A DNA stretch of 64,000 nucleotides from Natrarchaeobaculum aegyptiacum (GTDB lineage: Archaea; Halobacteriota; Halobacteria; Halobacteriales; Natrialbaceae). Shown in pieces: positions 38,883 to 46,939 of the stretch. Below the pieces are notes generated by a model, which was not told the DNA's origin, made no database searches, and worked only from the letters and a program-made list of their open reading frames with translations. The position numbers and the translations under genes are program-made. The stretch lies in the NCBI RefSeq assembly GCF_002156705.1, contig NZ_CP019893.1, positions 1,860,001-1,924,000 of the forward strand, in the 5' to 3' direction. The first letter of the stretch is position 1, and each line of letters opens with the position of its first letter.

Positions 38883-39216
38883 GATCCTGCAGGAATCGCT
38901 CGCTGTGGAATTCGTAGCCGGTACGTGCGCCGACCGGGTGCGGGAGCCACCGGTAGAAAACGCGACAGTAGCCGTCGTGAGTCTCGGCCCGGAAACGACT
39001 GAAGAACACGACGCTCCAGAAGAGACCGAAGTAGCCCCAGGCGACCGTCTCCGGGTTACCGAACGAGGATCCGATCGCGAGGAGCAGGAAGCCCGCGATG
39101 AAAAACAGGCTCCCGAGGACCATCAGCTCGGTGAGCTGGTGAGAAGAAATCAGGCGCTCGGCCTCGAGCGTGTCCCGGTCAGGATCGACACTCCGGAACG
39201 GGTTGTCCCCCATCAT
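38875..39216 (-). CDS. Two-helix membrane protein (VirB3-like topology)
   Basis: 113 residues: cytoplasmic N-terminus, two closely spaced helices (about 30-50 and 58-72), then a basic/aromatic tail (YCRVFYRWLPHPVG). ATG 39216 overlaps the upstream stop (ATGA); the next codon is also ATG. Size and topology resemble small inner-membrane subunits of secretion systems such as VirB3/PrgI, but no sequence signature supports that. Confidence 0.6.
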   Translation of the reverse strand: MMGDNPFRSVDPDRDTLEAERLISSHQLTELMVLGSLFFIAGFLLLAIGSSFGNPETVAWGYFGLFWSVVFFSRFRAETHDGYCRVFYRWLPHPVGARTGYEFHSERFLQDHD

Positions 39217-39782
39217 TTGCCGAACACCCGTGAGAAGGCTGCGCCCATTCGGCCCTGCTCTTGCTCGTCGCCACCCTCCTTCCGGGTGACTGCGGTCGAC
39301 TCGGTGACGGCCTTCAGGCCGCGGTTCCCGATCGCGAGGCTCTGAAAGGCAGTCTTGACCTTCGAGGCATCCCAGACCATGCGTCGCTCCTGGTCGGTGA
39401 ACTCGACGTTCACCGGCTGGTCCGTCCGGTGGACGCCCTGGGCGACGGCCGCGACCGGGCCCTTGCAGAGACGACCGGGGTTGTGTTCCGCGATGATCCG
39501 CTCGGCAAGATTCTCGTTCAGCCAGAAGTGGCGGTTGAACTCCTCTTTCCCCTCGTTCGCGAGCATCAGCGGCCGGGCCATCTCCGGGCCCAGCAGCGAC
39601 TCGAGGTGCGGGAAGAACTCCGAGTCGACCTCGGGGTCGCTCAGCTTGTCCAGGAACTCGGCACTCTGGAGTTCCTCGAGTTGCTGGGTCGCGTGCTGTG
39701 CCATGTTGGAGGCAGCAGCCTGGTGGGCTGCCATCTCCTCGCGTCGGCGTTGCTGGTCGTCTGCGTCAGGATGTTTGCTCAT
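39213..39782 (-). CDS. Soluble helical protein of the element operon
   Basis: 189 residues, no membrane segment. His/Gln-rich helical N-terminus (QRRREEMAAHQAAASNMAQH), central domain with FWLNENLAERIIAEHNPGRL, and a basic C-terminus. Four-base overlaps with both neighbours. Possibly a cytoplasmic partner of the adjacent membrane proteins. Function unknown. Confidence 0.6.
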   Translation of the reverse strand: MSKHPDADDQQRRREEMAAHQAAASNMAQHATQQLEELQSAEFLDKLSDPEVDSEFFPHLESLLGPEMARPLMLANEGKEEFNRHFWLNENLAERIIAEHNPGRLCKGPVAAVAQGVHRTDQPVNVEFTDQERRMVWDASKVKTAFQSLAIGNRGLKAVTESTAVTRKEGGDEQEQGRMGAAFSRVFGK

Positions 39783-41293
39783 GGATTATCCTCCGGTGTG
39801 AACTGGCCTGTCTCGCGATCCCGCATGATGCCGGGATCCGTTCGATTCTCTGGCGAGGGGACGAAGAGCCCCGACCGGGCAGACCGCTCACCCGGTGGGA
39901 ACCGCGTCTGGACGGTGTCCGTCGAGACCATCTGGCCCGAGGCCGTCGAGCGTTCGATCTCGACGGCCACGCGACGGCGGAACTCCTGTTCGGAGATTTC
40001 ACCAGTCTCGACCTGCCTGCGGAGCGCCTCGACCTCCGATTCGTCCATGTCGCAGTCCTCTTTCAGGACGCGACAGGCGGCCTCGTGGCCGTCCTCGCAG
40101 CCACTGCGAGCATGGTCGCACTCCTCGTCCATCACGCGATGATGGGCGCGGGCCATCCGGCCCAGCCGGGCGGCCTCGGTGTCGTCGTGATCGAGTCGAT
40201 CACCACGATCGTCGCGACGGGCACGGTCGGCGATCGATCGGTGTTCGTCGACGGACAGCGTTGGATCGTAAATCGCCAGCCAGTCCGTGATCCCTTCGCC
40301 CGTGAGCACACCCTTAACGGCCTGTGCGTGGGGGACGTTCGTCTCCGAAAAGTCGATTCGCTCCCGTTCGGACTCGGTGAGCTCCAGCTGGCCGTGCTGT
40401 TCGGCCTCGTGTGCGCGGGAGTCCGCTGCCATCCCGACGACGCGATCGAGCGACCGGTCGTCGACCTCGTCGACGTCGATCTCGATCGTCCGGTGTCGCC
40501 CGTCGTACCGGTCGGTGACGAGCGCCCCGTCGTCGAGTTCCGCTCGAGCGCGTCTGGCGGCGTCTCGGGAGCCGAATTCGATCGTCTCCGTCCGCTGCGG
40601 TCGATCGAACAGGTCGTCGGGGGCGTGCTCGCTGTCTCCGTTCGGCCCGCTCGGCTCGAGAACGCCAGCGGCCGCCGCGGCCTCGAGGTTGTCCTCGATC
40701 TCGTCGCGATCGTGAACGCTCGCGAGGTCCTCGGCGATCAGATCCTCCATGGGATCGGCGTCGAAGCTGTCCAGATCGGAAGCGTAGCGACTCCGGGACG
40801 CGGCCGGCTCTTCGAAGTCGTCGGGTGCCAGTCCGGTCCCGAGGAACTCCCGTTCGTCGTGGCCGCCGTTGACGTCGAGATAGTCCCACTCGCCGTAGTC
40901 AGCGGGCGACGGGCCCGGATCGTAGACGTCGGCGAAGACGTCGGCAGTGCCAGCTCCCGGTTCCATCCAGTCTGGTTCCTCCTGGACCCGGGCGACATCG
41001 CCGAAGAGGTCCGCCTGCTCCTCGAGTTCTTCCTCGACGGCGAACAGGCCGGTCTGCTCGCTCTCGGTTCGACCTCGCCGGTCGGCTGAGTCGTCGACGA
41101 ACGCTGCGGATCCCTCGAGACTCGAGTCACGCCGAGATCGACCCCGTGTGCGGGCAGCCTCGTCGCCGACATCGAGCGTGGCCTGCCGATCACGATCGTC
41201 GACGAACCACGACGAACCATCCTCGCCGGCGTCGGTCCACGCACTCGAGGCGCGCTCTACGACGTCTTCGGCGTCGTCGTCACTCGGGATCAT
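39779..41293 (-). CDS. Large acidic soluble protein of the element operon
   Basis: 504 residues, strongly acidic, no hydrophobic segment. The N-terminal 200 residues look disordered. About 255-400 is more ordered (TIEIDVDEVDDRSLDRVVGM; AQAVKGVLTGEGITDWLAIYDP). About 405-435 has four cysteines with histidines (HHRVMDEECDHARSGCEDGHEAACRV), which may bind zinc. Overlaps neighbours by four bases. Function unknown. Confidence 0.6.
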   Translation of the reverse strand: MIPSDDDAEDVVERASSAWTDAGEDGSSWFVDDRDRQATLDVGDEAARTRGRSRRDSSLEGSAAFVDDSADRRGRTESEQTGLFAVEEELEEQADLFGDVARVQEEPDWMEPGAGTADVFADVYDPGPSPADYGEWDYLDVNGGHDEREFLGTGLAPDDFEEPAASRSRYASDLDSFDADPMEDLIAEDLASVHDRDEIEDNLEAAAAAGVLEPSGPNGDSEHAPDDLFDRPQRTETIEFGSRDAARRARAELDDGALVTDRYDGRHRTIEIDVDEVDDRSLDRVVGMAADSRAHEAEQHGQLELTESERERIDFSETNVPHAQAVKGVLTGEGITDWLAIYDPTLSVDEHRSIADRARRDDRGDRLDHDDTEAARLGRMARAHHRVMDEECDHARSGCEDGHEAACRVLKEDCDMDESEVEALRRQVETGEISEQEFRRRVAVEIERSTASGQMVSTDTVQTRFPPGERSARSGLFVPSPENRTDPGIMRDRETGQFTPEDNP

Positions 41294-41595
41294 AGTTCGA
41301 AATCACTCCATAGCGGATCGCGGTCCTCGGGATACCAGCCCATCAGTGCGCCGAGGAACGCGGCGAGTGAGAGGATCGCCAGTCCGGCGAACACGTACTG
41401 GGCGGCACCGGCGGTCACCGTCGACGTGGTTCCATCGGAGACGACGTCGATCGCGCCGCCAGAGACGGCCGCGATCCCCCAGCCGGCCCCGGCGACGGCG
41501 GCCATGAACTCGACGGAGCGCTCCTCGACGACGTAGAAGTACGTTGCGACGCCAGCGATCGCGAGCACGGCGAGGTAGACACCGGCCCACATCAC
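41290..41595 (-). CDS. Three-helix membrane protein of the element operon
   Basis: 101 residues, helices at about 3-21, 29-48 and 64-88, ending in a short acidic tail. ATG 41595 or the adjacent ATG 41592; the start overlaps the upstream stop. Function unknown. Confidence 0.6.
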   Translation of the reverse strand: MMWAGVYLAVLAIAGVATYFYVVEERSVEFMAAVAGAGWGIAAVSGGAIDVVSDGTTSTVTAGAAQYVFAGLAILSLAAFLGALMGWYPEDRDPLWSDFEL

Positions 41596-42029
41596 AGCTC
41601 ACCCCACGCTGCCGCTGCGAGTGCCGCGGCGAGACACGTGAAGAGGACGATCGCCTCGACGTACCAGCCGTCGAAGACCGACAGGAGGTTTCCGACGTTC
41701 CTGGTCTCTTCCGTCCGGATCTCCGCTGGATACTCGATCTGGGCAGTCGCTCCGTCGAGGTCCTCCTCGAGGGTTACGACGTCCCCGCTGTGCCACTCGA
41801 AGTCGTCGCCCGGCTCGAGTTGGTCACTCTCGACGACGATCGTCACGTCCTCCGCCGTCGCGAGTGCTTCGCTGGCGTACTCGACGGAGACCGGCTCCTC
41901 GGCGTCGAGCGTGAGTTCCTCGTCGACGAGACGCTCTCGCTCGGCGTCGTCGAAGCTGATCCCGACCGCGGGGAGCATGACACCGACGAAGACGAAGGCA
42001 ATCAGGACGACGAACAGTTTTCCGTTCAT
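41592..42029 (-). CDS. Secreted/membrane-anchored protein of the element operon
   Basis: 145 residues. Signal peptide or anchor (KLFVVLIAFVFVGVMLPAVG), an acidic exoplasmic domain of about 95 residues (VTIVVESDQLEPGDDFEWHS), and a C-terminal helix (IVLFTCLAAALAAAAWG). The layout is a small version of the 699-residue protein further along the operon. Function unknown. Confidence 0.65.
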   Translation of the reverse strand: MNGKLFVVLIAFVFVGVMLPAVGISFDDAERERLVDEELTLDAEEPVSVEYASEALATAEDVTIVVESDQLEPGDDFEWHSGDVVTLEEDLDGATAQIEYPAEIRTEETRNVGNLLSVFDGWYVEAIVLFTCLAAALAAAAWGEL

Positions 42030-42092
42030 AGTGGGTGCTCAGGGTACAGTGTGGTCGAAAAACGGGACACGACGCGGAGCCTGACCTCGGTA

Positions 42093-42488
42093 TCACCGGG
42101 TGGCAAAGCCGCTGCCCCCGAAGAAGCGCATGACCGCCGACGCGGCGACGACGATCAGCGCGAGGACGAGGATCACCAGCGCGGTAACGCCGGTCGACTC
42201 GAGGGAGTCGGCGACGTCCTGGAACGGCCCCTCCTCGATCTCGATCGAGTTGTAGATCTCGTTGAGGACGAATACGATCAGGAAGATCATGATGAGGGCC
42301 CCGCCGACAAGCTGGACCTCCCGCATGATCGGCATCCGATCGTACACTCGTTCCTCGTAGTGGGCCGCCGTCGGTCGCGCCAGGAGCAGCGCATTGGTCG
42401 TGACTCGATCTGCGAACTGTGCGAACGATCTCAGGAACGCGAGCGCCAGAAGGGCGAACGCGAGGGGGTTAGTGCGGATCCGGCTCAT
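42093..42488 (-). CDS. First gene of the membrane operon, multi-helix protein
   Basis: 131 residues: an N-terminal hydrophobic region (LAFALLALAFLRSFAQF), helix at about 60-78 (LVGGALIMIFLIVFVLN), and a C-terminal helix (ALVILVLALIVVAASAVM). It is divergently transcribed from the AbrB-like gene at 42617, the two sharing the operator-bearing gap. Function unknown. Confidence 0.65.
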   Translation of the reverse strand: MSRIRTNPLAFALLALAFLRSFAQFADRVTTNALLLARPTAAHYEERVYDRMPIMREVQLVGGALIMIFLIVFVLNEIYNSIEIEEGPFQDVADSLESTGVTALVILVLALIVVAASAVMRFFGGSGFATR

Positions 42489-42567
42489 GTGTTTGCAACA
42501 TGGCGCGAGGCCATGCTCGGCCGGTCACTACTGGGCCGTATCAAAATTGCCGCGAGTACAAACCGTG

Positions 42568-42590
42568 GTTTAAACTCGGGTTTAAACTTA
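42568..42590 (+). promoter_or_regulatory. Twin GTTTAAAC operator overlapping a promoter
   Basis: Two copies of the 8-bp palindrome GTTTAAAC (42568-42575 and 42580-42587) lie 12 bases apart in a GC-rich region. The second overlaps the TATA-like tttaaactta, which is 27-36 bases before the ATG at 42617. Spacing just over one helical turn and overlap with the promoter suggest binding by a dimeric repressor, probably the AbrB-like protein encoded next. Confidence 0.6.
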
Positions 42591-42616
42591 TGTAAGGTGG
42601 TCAAATACGGCGGGCC

Positions 42617-42841
42617 ATGGCACCCATCACCGCCGAGGAACTGGAACGCCGTGGCATCGAAACGGACGACTCGAGGATCAAGCGGATCGGCGACGGGAAG
42701 GTCCAGCGAATCTCCAATGCCCACTACGCCGCGATCCTCGATCCGGCGCTGAAGGCCTTCGGGGTCGAGAAAGGCGACGAGTTCACCGAGTACGCCGACT
42801 TCGAGAACGGCATTGTCATCTTCACCTTCGACGATGAGTGA
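42617..42841 (+). CDS. AbrB/SpoVT-like small DNA-binding protein
   Basis: 74 residues. The C-terminal 45 (IGDGKVQRISNAHYAAILDPALKAFGVEKGDEFT...) have the swapped-hairpin AbrB pattern: a strand with a polar turn, a short helix ending in GVEKGD, then a final strand (NGIVIFTFDD). First gene of a three-gene operon facing away from the membrane operon, and next to the twin palindrome it may bind. Leaderless start. Confidence 0.65.
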   Translation: MAPITAEELERRGIETDDSRIKRIGDGKVQRISNAHYAAILDPALKAFGVEKGDEFTEYADFENGIVIFTFDDE

Positions 42842-43400
42842 CGAGGAATACAACCCGATCGCCTACTCGAGGACGCTGAACGAGGCGATCCAGCGAATGC
42901 ACCGGGCCCGCTCGCTGTTCCTCCGCCAGCGGATCAAGGAGGGCGGCGTCTCGCACGACACGCTGACCGATTTCGAGGAGGCGATCGTCACGATGTACTA
43001 CGAACTGCGGCCACACGCCGCAACCGACAAACGAACCAAAGAAGAGTGGGAGAATCATCAGATCGACCGAACCGTCCAGCAATGTGGCCAGCTCGTCGAA
43101 CAATCCGGCGAGTTCACTGGCGGCGGGATCGTCCAGCAAAAACGCGAGTCGACTGTCAACCACCTCGATGGGGCGATTCTGCTGCGGCTCTCTCGGGTAT
43201 TCGACGAGATGTCCCACGAACTCGGCTTCGGCGCGCCGACCTCAAGCGAGCCCCACGAGGACAACCCCGGTCTCGGCGATCTTCGCGGCCTGCTCATCGA
43301 TCGTGGACAGACCGAGGCAGCCGAGCAGCTTCCGAACCTACGAGGCGACGGTCGGGAGGAAGACGAGGACGCAAACGACCTCGAGGACGGTGATTCCTGA
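42834..43400 (+). CDS. Helical protein of the regulator/ATPase operon
   Basis: 188 residues from ATG 42834 (ATGA overlap with the regulator stop). All-helical (LNEAIQRMHRARSLFLRQRI; FEEAIVTMYYELRPHA), acidic C-terminus. Its stop overlaps the ATG of the ATPase gene. It may act as a partner or adaptor of that ATPase. No family recognised. Confidence 0.65.
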   Translation: MSDEEYNPIAYSRTLNEAIQRMHRARSLFLRQRIKEGGVSHDTLTDFEEAIVTMYYELRPHAATDKRTKEEWENHQIDRTVQQCGQLVEQSGEFTGGGIVQQKRESTVNHLDGAILLRLSRVFDEMSHELGFGAPTSSEPHEDNPGLGDLRGLLIDRGQTEAAEQLPNLRGDGREEDEDANDLEDGDS

Positions 43401-44317
43401 TGGCAGTCGACGACCGAACCGGCTATCGCGAGGCGTTCCTGACGCCGTCGCTCGATCCCGAGAAGTTCGAGACCAGCGTCGAGGGAGAACCGCCAGAGAT
43501 CGAGGAGCGACCCGACGCCGAACTCCCGGTCGACAGCATGGGCAGCTTCCAGGGGCCGTTCTTTCAGGCCGTCGGGAAACGCAAACTCGAGAGCCGGGAC
43601 GCCAAGATACTCGTCACAGCAGACCACGCACAGACCGGCGTCGGCAAGTCGAACTGCTGTGACTTCCTCGGGTACGTCCTCGACACGACCGAGCGCGGCT
43701 TCGCCCCGCACAAGATCGCGATCGACCCGCCAGAGTTCTTCGCCATGTACGGCAAGGTCCCACTCGAGTCGGCGATCGTCCTCGAGGAAGGCGAGCAACT
43801 GGACCCACGGCGAGCGATGTCCAACCAGAACGTCGACGCCCGGCAGACGTGGGCGAAAGAGCGCGTTCGCGAACTCGTGGCGCTGATCAACCTCCCCAGC
43901 CCGGAGATGATCGACGGCGACCTCGAGCTACTCGCCGACTTCTGGGTCAACGTCGAACGCCGCGGTCGGGCCAAGATCTACCAGAAGAAGGTCAACCGGA
44001 TGAAAGGCCTCGTCTACTACGAGACCATGCAGATTCTCGAGTGGCCCAACATGGACGGTTCGGAGACCTTCAGGAAGATGAACCGGGAGAAGATGGACCA
44101 CCTCGACGACGACCAGGCCGCCGACAACTGGATCCGACAGAGCGAGGTCGACGAACTGCTCGAGCGACGAGAAACGGAGGTCCGAACCGAGGTCCGAGAC
44201 GACCTCCTGACGTCGCTCTATCGGGAGACGGAGCTCACCGCTGCGGACATCGCTCGTTGTTCTGCGGTCGAGATCGGAGCCAGTCGCGTCAGGCAGATCG
44301 CCAACAGGAGCGGCTAA
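43400..44317 (+). CDS. P-loop ATPase of the element
   Basis: 305 residues. Walker A AQTGVGKS (77-84), a hydrophobic Walker B strand followed by acidic residues (SAIVLEEGEQLD, 124-135), a helical region (MKGLVYYETMQILEWPNMDG), and a C-terminal helix-turn-helix (TAADIARCSAVEIGASRVRQI). It resembles stand-alone ATPases carried by haloarchaeal mobile elements. It is the only evident ATPase that could power the adjacent membrane operon; no VirB4, HerA or terminase was found there. Confidence 0.75.
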   Translation: MAVDDRTGYREAFLTPSLDPEKFETSVEGEPPEIEERPDAELPVDSMGSFQGPFFQAVGKRKLESRDAKILVTADHAQTGVGKSNCCDFLGYVLDTTERGFAPHKIAIDPPEFFAMYGKVPLESAIVLEEGEQLDPRRAMSNQNVDARQTWAKERVRELVALINLPSPEMIDGDLELLADFWVNVERRGRAKIYQKKVNRMKGLVYYETMQILEWPNMDGSETFRKMNREKMDHLDDDQAADNWIRQSEVDELLERRETEVRTEVRDDLLTSLYRETELTAADIARCSAVEIGASRVRQIANRSG

Positions 44318-44557
44318 CGCTTACCCACTGAGAAACGCACGACGGAGAACGGGTGCACTGTCGTTAGTGACCGGAGAGACAGTATACATACACCCAAACG
44401 CGCATAGCAAGTCGGCTGGACCTGATTACGTAGCAGATTGCATTTCTAATTCAAAAGCATGTCGTGGAGCGCAAAGTAGATTCACCGCATGAATATCTGG
44501 GGAAGACTTAATACCAATACAAAATATATAGAATTCATGGTTGGAAAACCTAATAAA
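44318..44557. other. Intergenic, becoming AT-rich; promoter of the split gene
   Basis: A switch from GC-rich to AT-rich sequence occurs near 44430. The TATA box aaaatatata (44521-44530) lies 28-37 bases before ATG 44558 and fixes that start. Two upstream in-frame ATGs (44489, 44537) would precede or crowd the promoter. Confidence 0.6.
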
Positions 44558-45253
44558 ATGTCTCGGAGGAAAGGGATTAAAGCAGCTGCAGGAACCATTT
44601 CTGGGCTAGCAGTTTTCCCAATATCTGTTTCAGGTCAGTCCGAATCAGAACTCAAATCAGACCTGAAACAAGCGTACGGGGAAAAGGAAGGAGAGATTCT
44701 CTACGATATCATAAAGGATAAGCAAATATCAGATGGAGGGCTACAATCACATGAAACTAAAAATCAGTACGAAGAAATCACTGAGGAAGTTTTGGATAAT
44801 TCAAACCTCAAAAATGTTAAAGAGGAAATTGAACGTATTGACCGTCGAAAACCCAAAACCAGAAGGGATGGTGAAGAGGACGGTTTGACAAGAAACGGGC
44901 ATAAAATTTACCGAGTTGATGTCGAAGAAGCAACTAAAGATGGGAAAGAAATTATTGAAAGGTTGGAAAAGGGTGATAAAGAGAGGTTAGAGGAGTTGGA
45001 ATTAGACACACACGATTCAGAAGAAACATCAACCTGGCAGTATGGCGATTCGGATGCTGAGGACGGCTCCCTTGGTTCGGCTAGGGCAAGAACAGAAAGA
45101 GAGACCGGGTCCTCTTATTATGAATCAGCACACGCAGAAGCGAATGTCTATGGATATGGAACGGCTTGGGCGTACGCACGTCTTCAAGCGGCTCAAGTAG
45201 ATCTTGAGGGAGGAGCAAATTATAATGTTACGGTTGACTATAACCGATATGGG
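44558..45253 (+). pseudogene. 5' part of a Tat-secreted-protein gene split by an IS
   Basis: 232 codons from ATG 44558 to the IS junction; the residual frame runs a few codons into the IS (GHPF then stop). The N-terminus MSRRKGIKAAAGTISGLAVF is a twin-arginine signal. Then a Lys/Glu-rich helical part, and repeats of A/Y/G (ESAHAEANVYGYGTAWAYAR). The rest of the gene is at 21750-22031 on the other strand; joined, it would encode about 325 residues. More AT-rich and Lys-rich than neighbours, suggesting recent acquisition. Confidence 0.85.
45244..45253 (+). repeat. 10-bp target duplication (copy 2) of the split gene
   Basis: CCGATATGGG, partner of 22032-22041. The base after the opposite end of this IS copy is not this sequence. 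Confidence 0.9.
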
Positions 45254-46882
45254 CATCCGTTCTAGTTTAACAGGTCGGGGTATCCAGAGACGCCAAGCTA
45301 GAATCGTCAGTAACTAGGAATGTGAGAATCCGGTGGGAAGTGTGTACAAACCACCGGATTCAGTAGTTGTGAACCGAATTCAAAGAGCGTTTCCATCCGA
45401 TGAGTTGCGCGAGCGTGCTCGCGCAACGAATCTTATCCAGCGAGAGCGGAAACTCGACGTCGTCGCGTTGTTTTACACGCTCTCCCTCGGCTTTGCCGCT
45501 GGTTCTGATCGATCCATTCAGGCGTTTCTCGAACGCTACGTCGAGATGGCTGACTGCGACGAACTCTCGTATGCGACGTTTCACGGCTGGTTCAAACCAG
45601 GGTTCGTCGCACTCCTTCGAGAGATTCTCGATGAGGCCATCGAGAATCTCGACACCGGCCAAACCGAGCTGAGCGGACGTCTCGAACGATTTCGAGACGT
45701 CCTCATCGTCGACGCGACGATCATCTCGCTCTACCAAGACGCCAAAGATGTCTACGCACTCGATGATGACCGAGCCGGGGCGAAACTCCATCTCACCGAA
45801 TCGCTCTCAACGGGACTTCCAACGCGATTTCGGACGACCGACGCGAGCACCCATGAACGGAGCCAGCTACCCACCGGCGAGTGGGTAGCTGGCGCCCTCA
45901 TTCTGTTCGATCTCGGCTACTACGATTTCTGGCTGTTCGACCGCATTGACGCCAATGATGGCTGGTTCGTCTCTCGCGTCAAAGAAAACGCAGACTTCGA
46001 AATCGTCGAAGAACTCCGGACGTGGCGAGGGAACAGCATTCCGCTAGAAGGCCAGTCGCTGCAGGCCGTCCTCGACGACCTGAAGCGACAGGAAATTGAC
46101 GTACAGATCACGCTCTCGTTCGACCGCAAACGAGGGTCGGGCGCCAGCGCGACCCGAACCTTCCGATTAGTCGGCGTTCGCAACGATGACAGCGGCGAGT
46201 ATCATCTGTACCTGACGAATCTGGAGAGAGACGACTACCGCGCGCCCGATATCGCACAGCTCTATCGGGCGCGCTGGGAGATCGAACTGCTGTTCAAAGA
46301 ACTCAAATCACGGTTCGGTCTGGACGAGATCAACACGACCGACGCCTACATCATCGAGGCGCTGATCATCATGGCAGCACTCTCGCTGCTGATGAGCCGG
46401 GTTATCGTCGACGAACTCCAGAAACTGGACGCAAAGCAGCGAGACTGCGCCGACGACGCCGCGGCGTCGTCGACGCGGCTTCCTCGACGACGATGTTCAC
46501 ACGCTGTCGAACGCCACGCTCATCTGATCCAGTTGTACCTGATGTTGGATCTGGGGTACGAGCTACCGGATCTCGATTCGTTGTTGCTGTGGTCGTCACG
46601 AGATCCAAATCCACACCGTCCGAGGTTACGTGAACAGGTGGAGTCAGGCGAGTTCTGGTAACGAACTCGCCTGACGAGACGGGCTGGATCGCCCAGGCTG
46701 GTCAGCGACGGCTCTGGAACGGCGGCGCACTCACGACTGCGAGTGCGCCGCCTTCGACGGGAGACATGACCAAGAACCGGCTGGTTTGCTTGAGCAGCAG
46801 CTATCTCGGTATGATTGCGGTGAGACTCGACGCATTTTCGGCGTGATCACCGTCTCAGTTAGTCGCTAAGCTAGAACGGATG
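45254..46882 (+). mobile_element. IS4-type (ISH8-like) element, copy B
   Basis: 1,629 bp. Ends CATCCGTTCTAGTTTAA and TTAGCGACTAAC-side CTAGAACGGATG are inverted repeats over at least 12 bp. A strong hairpin (GGCGGCGCACTC/GAGTGCGCCGCC) lies near 46721-46752, after the transposase. The right flank ACCAACACCC (46883-46892) pairs as a target duplication with 24653-24662 at copy A, not with its own left flank. Confidence 0.95.
45333..46661 (+). CDS. IS4-family transposase (ISH8 group), copy B
   Basis: 442 residues, identical to the product of 23245-24573. Intact DDE/YREK motifs (YRARWEIELLFKELK), so probably an active source element. The inverted terminal repeat lies 79 bases before the start. 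Confidence 0.95.
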   Translation: MGSVYKPPDSVVVNRIQRAFPSDELRERARATNLIQRERKLDVVALFYTLSLGFAAGSDRSIQAFLERYVEMADCDELSYATFHGWFKPGFVALLREILDEAIENLDTGQTELSGRLERFRDVLIVDATIISLYQDAKDVYALDDDRAGAKLHLTESLSTGLPTRFRTTDASTHERSQLPTGEWVAGALILFDLGYYDFWLFDRIDANDGWFVSRVKENADFEIVEELRTWRGNSIPLEGQSLQAVLDDLKRQEIDVQITLSFDRKRGSGASATRTFRLVGVRNDDSGEYHLYLTNLERDDYRAPDIAQLYRARWEIELLFKELKSRFGLDEINTTDAYIIEALIIMAALSLLMSRVIVDELQKLDAKQRDCADDAAASSTRLPRRRCSHAVERHAHLIQLYLMLDLGYELPDLDSLLLWSSRDPNPHRPRLREQVESGEFW

Positions 46883-46892
46883 ACCAACACCC
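46883..46892 (+). repeat. 10-bp target duplication of IS copy B
   Basis: ACCAACACCC; its inverse complement GGGTGTTGGT is at 24653-24662 beside copy A. Together with the CCGATATGGG pair this shows both IS copies made normal 10-bp duplications before the intervening DNA flipped. Confidence 0.9.
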
Positions 46893-46939
46893 ATTAGCTC
46901 GTGCATTTCCATCCTCATATCACTGACACCCCTTTCGCT

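Noticed and set aside
30793-42488. Betapleolipovirus provirus
   Set aside because: I could not recognise a spike or VP3/VP4-like pair with usual sizes, and the operon is larger than a pleolipovirus structural module; kept only as a distant possibility.
38875-44317. Type IV secretion/conjugation system
   Set aside because: Topology of some small proteins is suggestive, but there is no VirB4, VirB11, TraD/HerA coupling protein or relaxase; the only ATPase (43400-44317) lacks their motifs.
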